The notes under the pieces: model-generated
Databases searched by the model: none
Seen by the model: the letters and a program-made list of their open reading frames with translations, nothing else
What the model was told of the DNA's origin: nothing
In this document: in pieces, positions 1 to 7,789 of the stretch
Layout of the letters: each line of letters opens with the position of its first letter
How positions within the stretch are numbered: the stretch's first letter is position 1
From: Guyparkeria sp016278265
GTDB lineage: Bacteria; Pseudomonadota; Gammaproteobacteria; Halothiobacillales; Halothiobacillaceae
Strand: one strand, 5' to 3'
Assembly: GCF_044582145.1 (NCBI RefSeq)
Contig: NZ_JBDODO010000005.1
DNA: 64,000 nt
Position numbers and translations under genes: made by a program

Positions 1-659
1 AGAATGACGAGCGCAAGTGGGGCACAGATTTTGACGGGTCGGGTGACACCGACTCCTACTCGTCCAATGTGATTGGTTATGACGGTAACCAGGGGGCGAC
101 CCAGTCGGTCAACACGCTGGTGGCGCGAGCCGAGTATGACTACAAGGTCGGCGACAAGCTGACGCTCAAGCCGGGTGCCTCGGTCAAGTACGGCCAGTTA
201 GACGGTGCGAAGCCGGAGGGTGATGGCGATTACTACGCGGCCGCAGCCCACCTGGTGGCGGACTACGATCGCTGGAATCTGCAACTGCAGTACACCGACT
301 GGGAATACGATCTGGATGATCCGAATGCTCAGTTTATGAACTACGGCTACTACGCGGGCTTGTATACCGGTCCGCTGTCCGCCAAGGCGATCACGGCGAA
401 CTTGGCCTACACCTTGCCGGTCGAATGGGGTCCGGTGTCCTCTTTGACGTTCTACAACGACTACAGCCTGATCTACGACAAGAACAGTGATTTCGAGGAC
501 ACCTACATGAACGTCACCGGCATGGCCGTGGCTGCAGGTGGGCTGTACACGTACTTCGATATCATCAATGGGAAGAATCAGCCGTTTGTTGCTAACGGCA
601 TGACCAGCGACGGCGGTCAAAACACGGTCTTCAATATCAACGTCGGTTACTACTTCTAA
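1..659 (+). CDS. outer-membrane porin, C-terminal part (5' end outside window)
   Basis: The frame is open from the left edge and stops at TAA 657-659, so only the last ~218 residues are visible. The sequence alternates polar and aromatic residues as in transmembrane beta strands, is rich in Tyr, Asp and Gly, and ends in VGYYF; a C-terminal Phe is the usual BAM recognition signal of outer-membrane barrels. It most resembles general or anion-selective porins, but the N-terminal signal peptide and pore loops are missing, so the substrate cannot be stated. A strong terminator follows at 687-709. Confidence 0.7.
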   Translation, partial: NDERKWGTDFDGSGDTDSYSSNVIGYDGNQGATQSVNTLVARAEYDYKVGDKLTLKPGASVKYGQLDGAKPEGDGDYYAAAAHLVADYDRWNLQLQYTDWEYDLDDPNAQFMNYGYYAGLYTGPLSAKAITANLAYTLPVEWGPVSSLTFYNDYSLIYDKNSDFEDTYMNVTGMAVAAGGLYTYFDIINGKNQPFVANGMTSDGGQNTVFNINVGYYF

Positions 660-686
660 ATGACCGTCAAATGAAGATCGTTCAAA

Positions 687-709
687 GCGGGCCGCGGCCC
701 GCTTTTTTT
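687..709 (+). terminator. intrinsic terminator of the porin gene
   Basis: A 16-nt perfect GC palindrome (GCGGGCCG/CGGCCCGC) is followed directly by seven Ts, 28 nt after the porin stop codon. Confidence 0.85.
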
Positions 710-800
710 ATGTCCGTAAATTGTCGAAAAACGAGGCGCAACTGCCACACTGTGGGCAGAACGTATCGTCCGATAGCCTTACCTTGCGAGCGAGTGAGTC

Positions 801-2699
801 ATGGAAGCGGAAGTTCAGGAAATCAGCGAACACTTGCGTCAGTACCCGCCGTTCGACCGGCTCGACCGGAAATGGCTGGACCAGATTGCCGCCCGCACGG
901 ACGTGGCCTATTACCGAGAAGGCTCCATGATCCAGGAGTACGGCGAGCCGATCGACACGCTGCGTTACATCCGTAGCGGGGCGGTCGAGATCTATCGCCA
1001 CAACGGCGAGCTCTACAACCGGATCGGGGAAGGCGACATCTTTGGGCACACCGGCCTGCTGCACAATCGCCGGGTGCGGTTCCCGGTGCGCGCCATCGAG
1101 GACACATTAATCTATCTGATCCCGGCGGACATCTTCGACCGTCTCTGCGAGGAAGACGACCAGTTCGCCGATTTCGTCGAACTGTCCGGTCCACGCCTGC
1201 AGTCCACGGTGGAACAGAACGAGCGCGAAAACGACCTGATGGTCAGCCGCGTTCGTCGCTTGCTGACCCGCAGTCCGGTGAGCATCGAGGAAAACGCCAC
1301 GGTGCACGAGGCGGCTCGTTCGATGACCGACCATCACGTCTCGTCGATCCTGTTGCTGTCGCGGGCCGAGGGGGGTGACGAGCGTGCCTTTGCCGGTGAG
1401 GAGGACGGTCATTGGCGCCTGACCGGCATTCTGACGGATCAGGACCTGCGTGCCCGGGTGCTGGCCATCGGGCTGTCCGGGGAGACGCCACTCGCCGAGA
1501 TCAAGCACGACCGGCTGATCACCATCCAGTCGGACGAGTCGGTCTACGAGGCCATGCTCGCGATGCTGCGCAACAACGTCCACCACCTGCCGGTGCTGCA
1601 TCGGCGACGCCCCGTGGGCGTGGTGCATCTCTCCGATATCGTGCGTTACGAAACGCACAGCAGCCTGTACCTGGTCAGCAATATCTTCAACCAGGGATCG
1701 GTCAAGGGTCTTGCGCGGTTGATGCCGGACGTGCGGGCCGCCTTCGTACGGCTGGTGGATGACGGGGCGACCTCGCAGATGATCGGTCAGGCGATGTCCA
1801 GTATCGGCCGAAGCCTGATCAGACGGTTGATCGAACTGGCCGAGGCGGAGTTGGGCCCGCCGCCGGTGCCTTATTGCTTCATGGTCAATGGCTCGATGGC
1901 TCGAAACGATCAGACCATCGCCACGGACCAGGACAACGCGTTGATCCTGGACGATTCCTTCGACCCGGAACAGCACGATGCCTGGTTCGCGGCCCTGGCC
2001 AAACGGGTAAGCGACGGCCTGCATGCCTGCGGTTATCCCTATTGCAACGGCGGGATCATGGGCACCAACCCGAAATGGCGCCAACCGCTGTCGGTGTGGC
2101 GGCGCTATTTCGAGGAGTGGATCGACAAGCCCGACCCGGAGAAATTGCTACACAGTTCGATCTTCTTCGACCTGGAGGCCGTGCACGGGGAAGAGCGCTT
2201 CGTCGAGCAGCTGCAGGACCTGGTCGCCCAACGTGCCAGTCAGAGCCCCTTGTTTCTCGCCGCCCTGGCGCGCAATGCGCTCAATCGCACGCCGCCGCTT
2301 GGCTTTTTCCGGACCTTCGTGATGGAAAAGGACGGGCAGCACAACAACTCCATCAATCTCAAACGGCGTGGCACCGCGCCGCTTGTGGACGTCATCCGTG
2401 TGCACGCCCTGGCAATCGGTTCGCGGTCGCAGACGTCCTTCGACCGCCTCGACGATATCGTCAAGGCCAACTCGTTGCCGGCGGGCCAGGCGGACAAGCT
2501 GCGTTATGCGCTGGAGTTCATCTCGATGGTCCGCATCCGGCACCAAGCGCATGATCTCAAGCATCATCACGCGCCCGACAACAACATCGAACCGGAAAAC
2601 GTGTCGGATGGCGAACGCCACAACCTCAAGGATGCCTTCCAGGTGCTGAGCAACGCCCAGAAATTCCTGCGGTTTCGTTACCCGATGCCCAATCGCTGA
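801..2699 (+). CDS. cNMP-binding/CBS/DUF294 nucleotidyltransferase-like protein
   Basis: A 632-residue cytoplasmic multidomain regulator. In order: a cyclic-nucleotide-binding-like fold (about 16-135), two CBS motifs (about 155-285), a GlnD-type nucleotidyltransferase domain (about 345-480) and the DUF294 C-terminal domain. The catalytic signature is clear: G364-S365 followed by T375-D376-Q377-D378-N379. In the family CBS domains bind adenosyl ligands and the NTase is presumed to modify a protein partner, but no substrate is established. The next gene, a DEDD exonuclease, starts 8 nt after the stop, so the two are very likely co-transcribed. Confidence 0.85.
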   Translation: MEAEVQEISEHLRQYPPFDRLDRKWLDQIAARTDVAYYREGSMIQEYGEPIDTLRYIRSGAVEIYRHNGELYNRIGEGDIFGHTGLLHNRRVRFPVRAIEDTLIYLIPADIFDRLCEEDDQFADFVELSGPRLQSTVEQNERENDLMVSRVRRLLTRSPVSIEENATVHEAARSMTDHHVSSILLLSRAEGGDERAFAGEEDGHWRLTGILTDQDLRARVLAIGLSGETPLAEIKHDRLITIQSDESVYEAMLAMLRNNVHHLPVLHRRRPVGVVHLSDIVRYETHSSLYLVSNIFNQGSVKGLARLMPDVRAAFVRLVDDGATSQMIGQAMSSIGRSLIRRLIELAEAELGPPPVPYCFMVNGSMARNDQTIATDQDNALILDDSFDPEQHDAWFAALAKRVSDGLHACGYPYCNGGIMGTNPKWRQPLSVWRRYFEEWIDKPDPEKLLHSSIFFDLEAVHGEERFVEQLQDLVAQRASQSPLFLAALARNALNRTPPLGFFRTFVMEKDGQHNNSINLKRRGTAPLVDVIRVHALAIGSRSQTSFDRLDDIVKANSLPAGQADKLRYALEFISMVRIRHQAHDLKHHHAPDNNIEPENVSDGERHNLKDAFQVLSNAQKFLRFRYPMPNR

Positions 2700-2707
2700 T
2701 CACCGTC

Positions 2708-3421
2708 ATGTCGAATCCGCAACCGGAAGAATCAACCTGGGCCGCCTTCTTTGCCGACAAGGCCAGACGTTGCCAGGATCCCGCGCTGCGGGCGTTCTAC
2801 GCGGCCGGGGTGCCGCGGCCGCAGACCCCGCTGTGCGACGTGCCGCTGGTGGCGCTGGATTTCGAGACCACAGGACTGGACGTTCATCGCCATGCCATCG
2901 TGTCGATCGGCCTGGTGCCATTCGACCTGAGGCGAATCCGTCCGTCGGCCGGCCGCTACTGGGTCGTTCGGCCGCAACGCCCGCTAGATGAGGCCTCGAT
3001 TCGATTCCATCGCATCACGCATGCCGAAGTGGCCCGCGCGCCGGACCTCGACGAGGTACTCGACGAGATCCTGGCCGAGCTCTCGGGCTGTCTCGTGGTG
3101 GTTCACTACCGCGGGATCGAACGGCCTTTCCTGGATACCGCCGTGCAGGATCGCCGCGGTGAACGTTGCCTGTTTCCGCTGATCGACACCATGAGCATCG
3201 AGGCGCGCGAGGTGCGCCAGGGCGGGTGGAATCGCCTCAAGGGGATGTTGCGCGGGGCGCCGACATCGATACGCCTGTCGGATACCCGGGCTCGCTACGG
3301 CCTACCGGCCTATTCGGCACACCACGCCAAGCTCGACGCGTTGGCGACCGCCGAACTGCTGCAGGCGCAGATCGCCAGGCACTACTCTCCGGATACCCCC
3401 GTGGGTGAGCTTTGGGAGTGA
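2708..3421 (+). CDS. DnaQ-like 3'-5' exonuclease
   Basis: A 237-residue DEDD-superfamily exonuclease related to the DNA polymerase III epsilon subunit. ExoI is visible as D51-F-E53-T-T-G-L and ExoIII as H205-H206-A-K-L-D210, which supplies the general base and last metal ligand. The ExoII region (VVHYRGIERPFLD) lacks the usual Asn after the His. There is no alpha-subunit-binding tail, so a stand-alone nuclease is more likely than a polymerase proofreading subunit. It lies 8 nt downstream of the CBS/DUF294 gene; a biochemical link between the two is inferred only from this pairing. Confidence 0.82.
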   Translation: MSNPQPEESTWAAFFADKARRCQDPALRAFYAAGVPRPQTPLCDVPLVALDFETTGLDVHRHAIVSIGLVPFDLRRIRPSAGRYWVVRPQRPLDEASIRFHRITHAEVARAPDLDEVLDEILAELSGCLVVVHYRGIERPFLDTAVQDRRGERCLFPLIDTMSIEAREVRQGGWNRLKGMLRGAPTSIRLSDTRARYGLPAYSAHHAKLDALATAELLQAQIARHYSPDTPVGELWE

Positions 3422-3461
3422 CGTCGCGTCGGGCGGAAACGATGGGTACCTGACCACAAAA

Positions 3462-3485
3462 AAAGGCGGCCGATTGGCCGCCTTT
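3462..3485. terminator. bidirectional terminator between exonuclease and BCCT genes
   Basis: The stem GGCGGCC/GGCCGCC with loop GATT is flanked by As on the left and Ts on the right, so it can serve both converging genes. Confidence 0.8.
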
Positions 3486-3551
3486 CCTGTGAGGGCTGAG
3501 GGCATGACGATGAGCGGGAACTCACCGTCACACCGAGCCTACTTCAGCCCG

Positions 3552-5219
3552 TCATTTGCCGCGGGGCTCGCTCATCAGCCCCTTGACGATGGCGTAACAG
3601 CCCACCAGGAGCACGACAGTGAACGGCAGGCCGGCTGCCACCGCTGCGGATTGCAACGCGGCGAGACCCCCACCAACGAGCAGGGCGATGGCGATGGCGC
3701 CTTCGATCACGCCCCAGAACACACGCTGCGGCTTGGGTGCGTCGATCTTGCCGCCAGCGGTGATCGTGTCGATGACCAGCGAACCGGAGTCCGAGGAGGT
3801 CACGAAGAACACGATAACCAGCACGATGCCGATGAACGAGGTGATCTCGGCGAGCGGCAACTGGCCCAGCACCTCGAACAGCTGAACCGGTAGATCGGCG
3901 TTTTTCGCTCCTTCAAAGCCTTCTTCTTGCAACTGGTTGATGGCCGTGGTGCCGAAAGCCGTCATCCAGAGAACGGAAATGGTCGACGGCACCAGCAGTA
4001 CGGCCGTGAGGAACTCGCGCACGCTCCGGCCGCGGGAAATCCGTGCGATGAACATGCCGACAAACGGCGACCAGCTGATCCACCACGCCCAGTAGAAGGT
4101 GGTCCAGCCCTGACTGAAGTTCGCGTCGTCGCGGGCGAACGGGTTCGACAGGAACGGCAGCTCGGTGAAGTAGGAGCCGAGGTTCTTGAAGAACCCGGTT
4201 GCGATCAGCAGCGTCGGGCCGACGAAGATGACGAACATCAACAGCAGGAACGCCAGCACCATGTTGGCCTCTGACAGTCGCTTAACGCCCTTGTCGACAC
4301 CGGCGACGATCGAGACGATTGCCACCGCCGTGATCGCGGCAATCAGCAGCACCAGGGTGGTGTTCCCTCCGGGGATGCCGAACAGGTGCGTTAGGCCCGC
4401 CGAGGCCTGCTGTGCGCCGATGCCAAGCGAGGTCGCGAGGCCGAACAGGGTCGCGAATACGGCCAGGATATCGATGACGTGGCCCGGCCATCCCCAGATG
4501 CGTTCGCCCAGGATCGGATAGAACATGGAGCGGACCGTCAGCGGCAGACCCTTGTTGTAGGAAAAGATCGCCAGCGACAACGCAACAATGGCGTAGATCG
4601 CCCATGGGTGCAGGCCCCAGTGGAAGATCGTGGCGGCCATGCTGAGGCTGTAGGCTGCTGCCGGATTGTCGGCCGCGGCACCCAGCGGTGCCCAGTCGGT
4701 CCGCATGCCATTCTCGCCCATGCTCGTGCCACCCAGCGAGGTGCCGTAGTGGGTGAGCGGTTCGGCCACGCCGTAGAACATCAGGCCGATGCCCATACCG
4801 GCGGCGAACAGCATCGAGAACCAACCCAGGTAGCTGAAGTCGGGCGTCGCGCTGGCGCCGCCAATGCGCACCTTGCCCAGTGGCGTGACGATAAGGACCA
4901 GGCACAACACCACGAAGATGTTGGCCGACAGCAGGATGAACCAGGTCATGTTGCTGTTGATCCAGTCCTTTGCGGCGCCGAACCAGTCAGTCGCCTGATC
5001 CGGTAGGGCCAGGGCCAGGATCACGAACGCGAGGACGATCAGGGAGGAAAAGACGAATACCGCGCCGTGAATGTCGATATTCACGCCCATCGGCGATGCT
5101 TGGTAGTTGTCCTGCCCGATCTTGTAATCGGTATCGATCAGGTTTGCCGCCCCTTCGGGTGCCGGGACGCCGACCGATTCGCTCTGCGTGTCCGGTGGAT
5201 TATCGGGTTTGTTGTCCAC
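3552..5219 (-). CDS. BCCT-family betaine/choline/carnitine-type transporter
   Basis: A 555-residue inner-membrane carrier with about 12 hydrophobic segments after a ~50-residue acidic cytoplasmic N-terminus. The BCCT signature is present near residues 378-395 (WAWWISWSPFVG then ARISRGR), with the glycine-rich GMGIGLMFYGVAEPL stretch in TM3. The family imports quaternary-ammonium or related compatible solutes with Na+ or H+. The C-terminus is short, unlike the long osmosensing tail of BetP or BetT. The start is GTG at 5219, preceded by GGAGAGA. A uspA-type gene lies 56 nt upstream in the same direction. Confidence 0.93.
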   Translation of the reverse strand: MDNKPDNPPDTQSESVGVPAPEGAANLIDTDYKIGQDNYQASPMGVNIDIHGAVFVFSSLIVLAFVILALALPDQATDWFGAAKDWINSNMTWFILLSANIFVVLCLVLIVTPLGKVRIGGASATPDFSYLGWFSMLFAAGMGIGLMFYGVAEPLTHYGTSLGGTSMGENGMRTDWAPLGAAADNPAAAYSLSMAATIFHWGLHPWAIYAIVALSLAIFSYNKGLPLTVRSMFYPILGERIWGWPGHVIDILAVFATLFGLATSLGIGAQQASAGLTHLFGIPGGNTTLVLLIAAITAVAIVSIVAGVDKGVKRLSEANMVLAFLLLMFVIFVGPTLLIATGFFKNLGSYFTELPFLSNPFARDDANFSQGWTTFYWAWWISWSPFVGMFIARISRGRSVREFLTAVLLVPSTISVLWMTAFGTTAINQLQEEGFEGAKNADLPVQLFEVLGQLPLAEITSFIGIVLVIVFFVTSSDSGSLVIDTITAGGKIDAPKPQRVFWGVIEGAIAIALLVGGGLAALQSAAVAAGLPFTVVLLVGCYAIVKGLMSEPRGK

Positions 5220-5275
5220 GAGTGTCTCTCCGTCGGTTTCTGGTTGATCAGGTCGTTCGTGTGATCGCTCGGTGT

Positions 5276-5692
5276 TCAGGGGCGAACGAGGAAGACCGAG
5301 ACGTTCGAGTGCGCGGCGACCTTGCTGCCGTTGGCCGGCATGATCGCGTCGATGTGGTGGGGCAGGTGCGTGCCCATCACCACCAGATCGGCGCCGACGT
5401 CAACAATCGCCTTGATCAGGATGTCATCCAGGTCGGTGACCGGATCGTGGCTGTTATAGACACGAGCGGTTGGCGCTTGACCGTTATCCGGGGCATGTTC
5501 CTGGGCGAAGGCCTTGAGTTTCTGCTCGTACTCCTCGGGCGTTCTGGCCACCGAGCTCGGTTGAGAGGTGGTCACACCCACGTAGCAGAGCTGAGCGTTG
5601 TAGTGGCGCGCCATGTCGGCTGCCACCGTCAGCGGTTTTTCCAGCGCATCGAGGTGCGCGAGATCCACCGGGACCATTATCGATTGATACAT
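5276..5692 (-). CDS. universal stress protein, UspA family
   Basis: A 138-residue single-domain Usp (alpha/beta Rossmann-like). It begins MYQSIMVPVD and carries the C-terminal nucleotide-loop pattern VVMGTH followed by ANGSK, consistent with ATP-binding Usp proteins. The ATG at 5690-5692 has a perfect AGGAGG upstream; a longer in-frame extension to 5746 lacks support. It is the first gene of a two-gene unit with the BCCT carrier. The known precedent is TeaD, a Usp beside the TeaABC ectoine transporter of Halomonas that modulates uptake; the same role here is inference. Confidence 0.9.
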   Translation of the reverse strand: MYQSIMVPVDLAHLDALEKPLTVAADMARHYNAQLCYVGVTTSQPSSVARTPEEYEQKLKAFAQEHAPDNGQAPTARVYNSHDPVTDLDDILIKAIVDVGADLVVMGTHLPHHIDAIMPANGSKVAAHSNVSVFLVRP

Positions 5693-6009
5693 GCGATCGG
5701 CTCCTCCTGGAATTCCCATGAATGCAGACTGAGTGGCCTGTTTCATGAACGAGACGTTTTATCGGCGGCCCGTGCCCCTAATTGATTTGCTTTTGGCAGG
5801 GCCGCCTTCAAGACAGGCACGAGTATAGGCACAGGCCAGCGGCTCTGCGGACTCGGGGATTTCGTCACTGCCAGTGGACAGGGTAGCGGCCTTGTCAAAT
5901 CCGCCAGGGCTTGCGCAACGCTAATCGGCGAACAAATAACATGCCTGATGACAATGCCTCGGTGGAGAATCCGGATGGTCCACGCGGCTTTTCTGGACAA
6001 TGAAAGCCT
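5693..6009. other. intergenic region upstream of the Usp-BCCT unit
   Basis: This 317-bp gap separates the uspA start from the end of the TrmB-like gene, and must hold the promoter of the Usp-BCCT unit. A possible leftward -10 (TATACT, complement near 5822-5827) has no good -35. A minus-strand reading frame of 85 codons runs through it but has unbiased composition and no recognisable domain, so I do not call it. No hairpin terminator or small RNA could be recognised. Confidence 0.5.
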
Positions 6010-6720
6010 TTATAAACCGTCACTGATCAATCGCCATAACGGTTGGCCACTGGCCCGGTATTTACGCTCGAATAGCGTCATGGGCGGCTCGTCGGCCGGG
6101 ATGGGCTCGATGCGGGACGCTCGCCCATGGAACGCCAGTGCCTGCGCCAGCTCCTCGAGGTAGACCCGCCAGTTGCTGCGCGACTCGATCCGCCCGCCGA
6201 GGGCGACGAAGGTAGGAAAGACCGGGTGGGCGTGAAACCGCCGCTTGAGATGCCGTGGCTTGGGTTCCGGGTTGGGATACAGCAGGTGGTGCTGAACCGG
6301 CTTCCAACTATGCCCATGGGCCAGGCGCCAGAAATCGATCAGATCGGCCCGAATCAGCAGGCAGTTAGCTGGCGTGTCGGCGCGTTGCCGCGACAACCGG
6401 TCGGCGGATCGGTCGATGCCCACGACCCAGTGATCGGGGTAGTGGTAGGCGAGCAGCCGGCTGCTGTCGCCAGTGCCGCAGCCCGAATCCAGGATCAGGG
6501 GACGCTCGATGGATTCGAGTCGAGCTGCCGCGCCGTCGAAGGCCTCGCGGTTGTACGCGGCGATCGGCTTGGCAAACGGTGTTTGCGCGTGACGGAGCAG
6601 TTGTCGTTCCAGATCGTCGTGCGGCGCCGTCTGGGTCGATGTCACCTGCCGCGATGGACTGTCGCCCATTGTGGGAGCACTGCCGGCACGGCTGGGCGTC
6701 GATTCACCCGATTTAGTCAT
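6010..6720 (-). CDS. TrmB-like SAM-dependent methyltransferase
   Basis: A 236-residue class I methyltransferase of the tRNA (guanine-N7)-methyltransferase family. Motif I is LDSGCGTG and the acidic end of strand beta2 is in VVGIDRS. The TrmB hallmarks HLLYPNPEPKPRHLKRR and the late T-L-F-E-R-K-Y are present. It is less like canonical TrmB in the N-terminal ~60 residues, so it may be a paralogue with another RNA substrate. The ATG at 6718-6720 overlaps the TAA of the upstream permease gene (6713-6715), implying coupled translation. It is the last gene of the prlC unit. Confidence 0.78.
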   Translation of the reverse strand: MTKSGESTPSRAGSAPTMGDSPSRQVTSTQTAPHDDLERQLLRHAQTPFAKPIAAYNREAFDGAAARLESIERPLILDSGCGTGDSSRLLAYHYPDHWVVGIDRSADRLSRQRADTPANCLLIRADLIDFWRLAHGHSWKPVQHHLLYPNPEPKPRHLKRRFHAHPVFPTFVALGGRIESRSNWRVYLEELAQALAFHGRASRIEPIPADEPPMTLFERKYRASGQPLWRLISDGL

Positions 6721-7789
6721 CGGGGGTGGTCGCGGCAATCGGCTGGCGTCGAACGCGGTCGCTCAAGAGGATGCCCGCCCACCGTGTCTGCGGGCTGGAG
6801 TCCAGCGCGAGCTTGGCGATCATCGTCAGCGGCACGGCGAGCAACATCCCGATGGGGCCGAAGACCCAGCCCCAGACCAGCAGCGAGATCAGCACGATGA
6901 CCGGGGAAAGCCCCAGGGTGCGTCCGAGCAGACGGGGCTCGAGGATGCTACCGATGCTGATGTTGACCACCAGGTACAACGTACCGACCAGCAGGAGATC
7001 CAGCGGCGAGCCACTGACGACCGTGACCAGCAGGGCGGGTATGGCGGCAATGAACGAGCCGATCGTGGGAATGAAGTTGAGCAGCCCGGCAACGATGCCC
7101 CAGAGAATGGCGAAATCGATACTCAGCCAACTCAAGCCGACCCCCACCAGCAGCCCCGTGAGGACACTGGCGCCTGTCTTGATCAGCAGGTAGCGATAGA
7201 CCGAGCGCAGGAAACGACGAGTACGCACGCGCGCCCGGCGGCGGCCCGGGAATGCCGCGGCAAGCTTGTCTGCCAGGGTGCGTTCCTCGAGCAGCAGGAA
7301 CATGAAGGCCAGCAGCACGAGCAGGGTGCTGGCCGTGAACTGCCCCAGTCCCGTCGCGATGCCGGTGGCCGTGCCCGTGATGGTGCTGGTCGCCGGCAAT
7401 GGGATCTGGGCCGGCAGCAGTTCGGGCGGTGCACCGCGCTCGGCGAGCACGGTGCGTATCTGCTCCAGCCAGCCAACGAGCTTGGCCTGATAGGCGGGTG
7501 CCTGGTTCGCGAGGCTCTCTACCGCCCCCTGCAGGGCCAGGAAGAGCAGGAAGAAGGCCACGCCCACCAACGAGAACAGGAACAGGATCGACACCAGGCC
7601 CGGGACACCACGACGCTGCATCCAGGCCATCGGCGGGGCGCTGATGATCGCGAGAAAGGCCGCCAGCAGGAACGGGGTCACGATATGGCTGACGGTCTTC
7701 AGCCCGGCCAGCAGGATGAACACGGCCGCCGCCCCCAGCAGCCAGATCAGGGCGCTCGGCTTGGACGTGTGGGTGGGATCGAGCGTCAT
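6713..7789 (-). CDS. AI-2E-family (PerM-like) membrane permease
   Basis: A 358-residue inner-membrane protein with two N-terminal helices, a soluble middle segment (about 110-165) and five or six further helices, including the conserved IPTIGSFIAAIPALL. Members have been linked to autoinducer-2 export and Na+/H+ exchange, but most are functionally unassigned. The start ATG at 7787-7789 overlaps the prlC stop by 4 nt (ATGA), which rules out the longer frame extending into prlC. It overlaps the TrmB-like gene downstream. Confidence 0.87.
   Translation of the reverse strand: MTLDPTHTSKPSALIWLLGAAAVFILLAGLKTVSHIVTPFLLAAFLAIISAPPMAWMQRRGVPGLVSILFLFSLVGVAFFLLFLALQGAVESLANQAPAYQAKLVGWLEQIRTVLAERGAPPELLPAQIPLPATSTITGTATGIATGLGQFTASTLLVLLAFMFLLLEERTLADKLAAAFPGRRRARVRTRRFLRSVYRYLLIKTGASVLTGLLVGVGLSWLSIDFAILWGIVAGLLNFIPTIGSFIAAIPALLVTVVSGSPLDLLLVGTLYLVVNISIGSILEPRLLGRTLGLSPVIVLISLLVWGWVFGPIGMLLAVPLTMIAKLALDSSPQTRWAGILLSDRVRRQPIAATTPDD

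Noticed and set aside
3618..4521. Long plus-strand open frames opposite the BCCT gene
   Set aside because: They are antisense shadows of a GC-rich coding region; composition lacks any domain, and the BCCT protein in the other strand is unmistakable.
5739..5752. TGTTTCATGAA match to the MITE-like terminal repeat
   Set aside because: Only 11 nt match, there is no CCCGG part and no partner repeat nearby, so chance is a sufficient explanation.
5743..6000. Minus-strand reading frame of 85 codons in the gap upstream of uspA
   Set aside because: It has no recognisable motif, no convincing ribosome site and looks like random GC-rich translation; it covers the promoter region of the Usp-BCCT unit.
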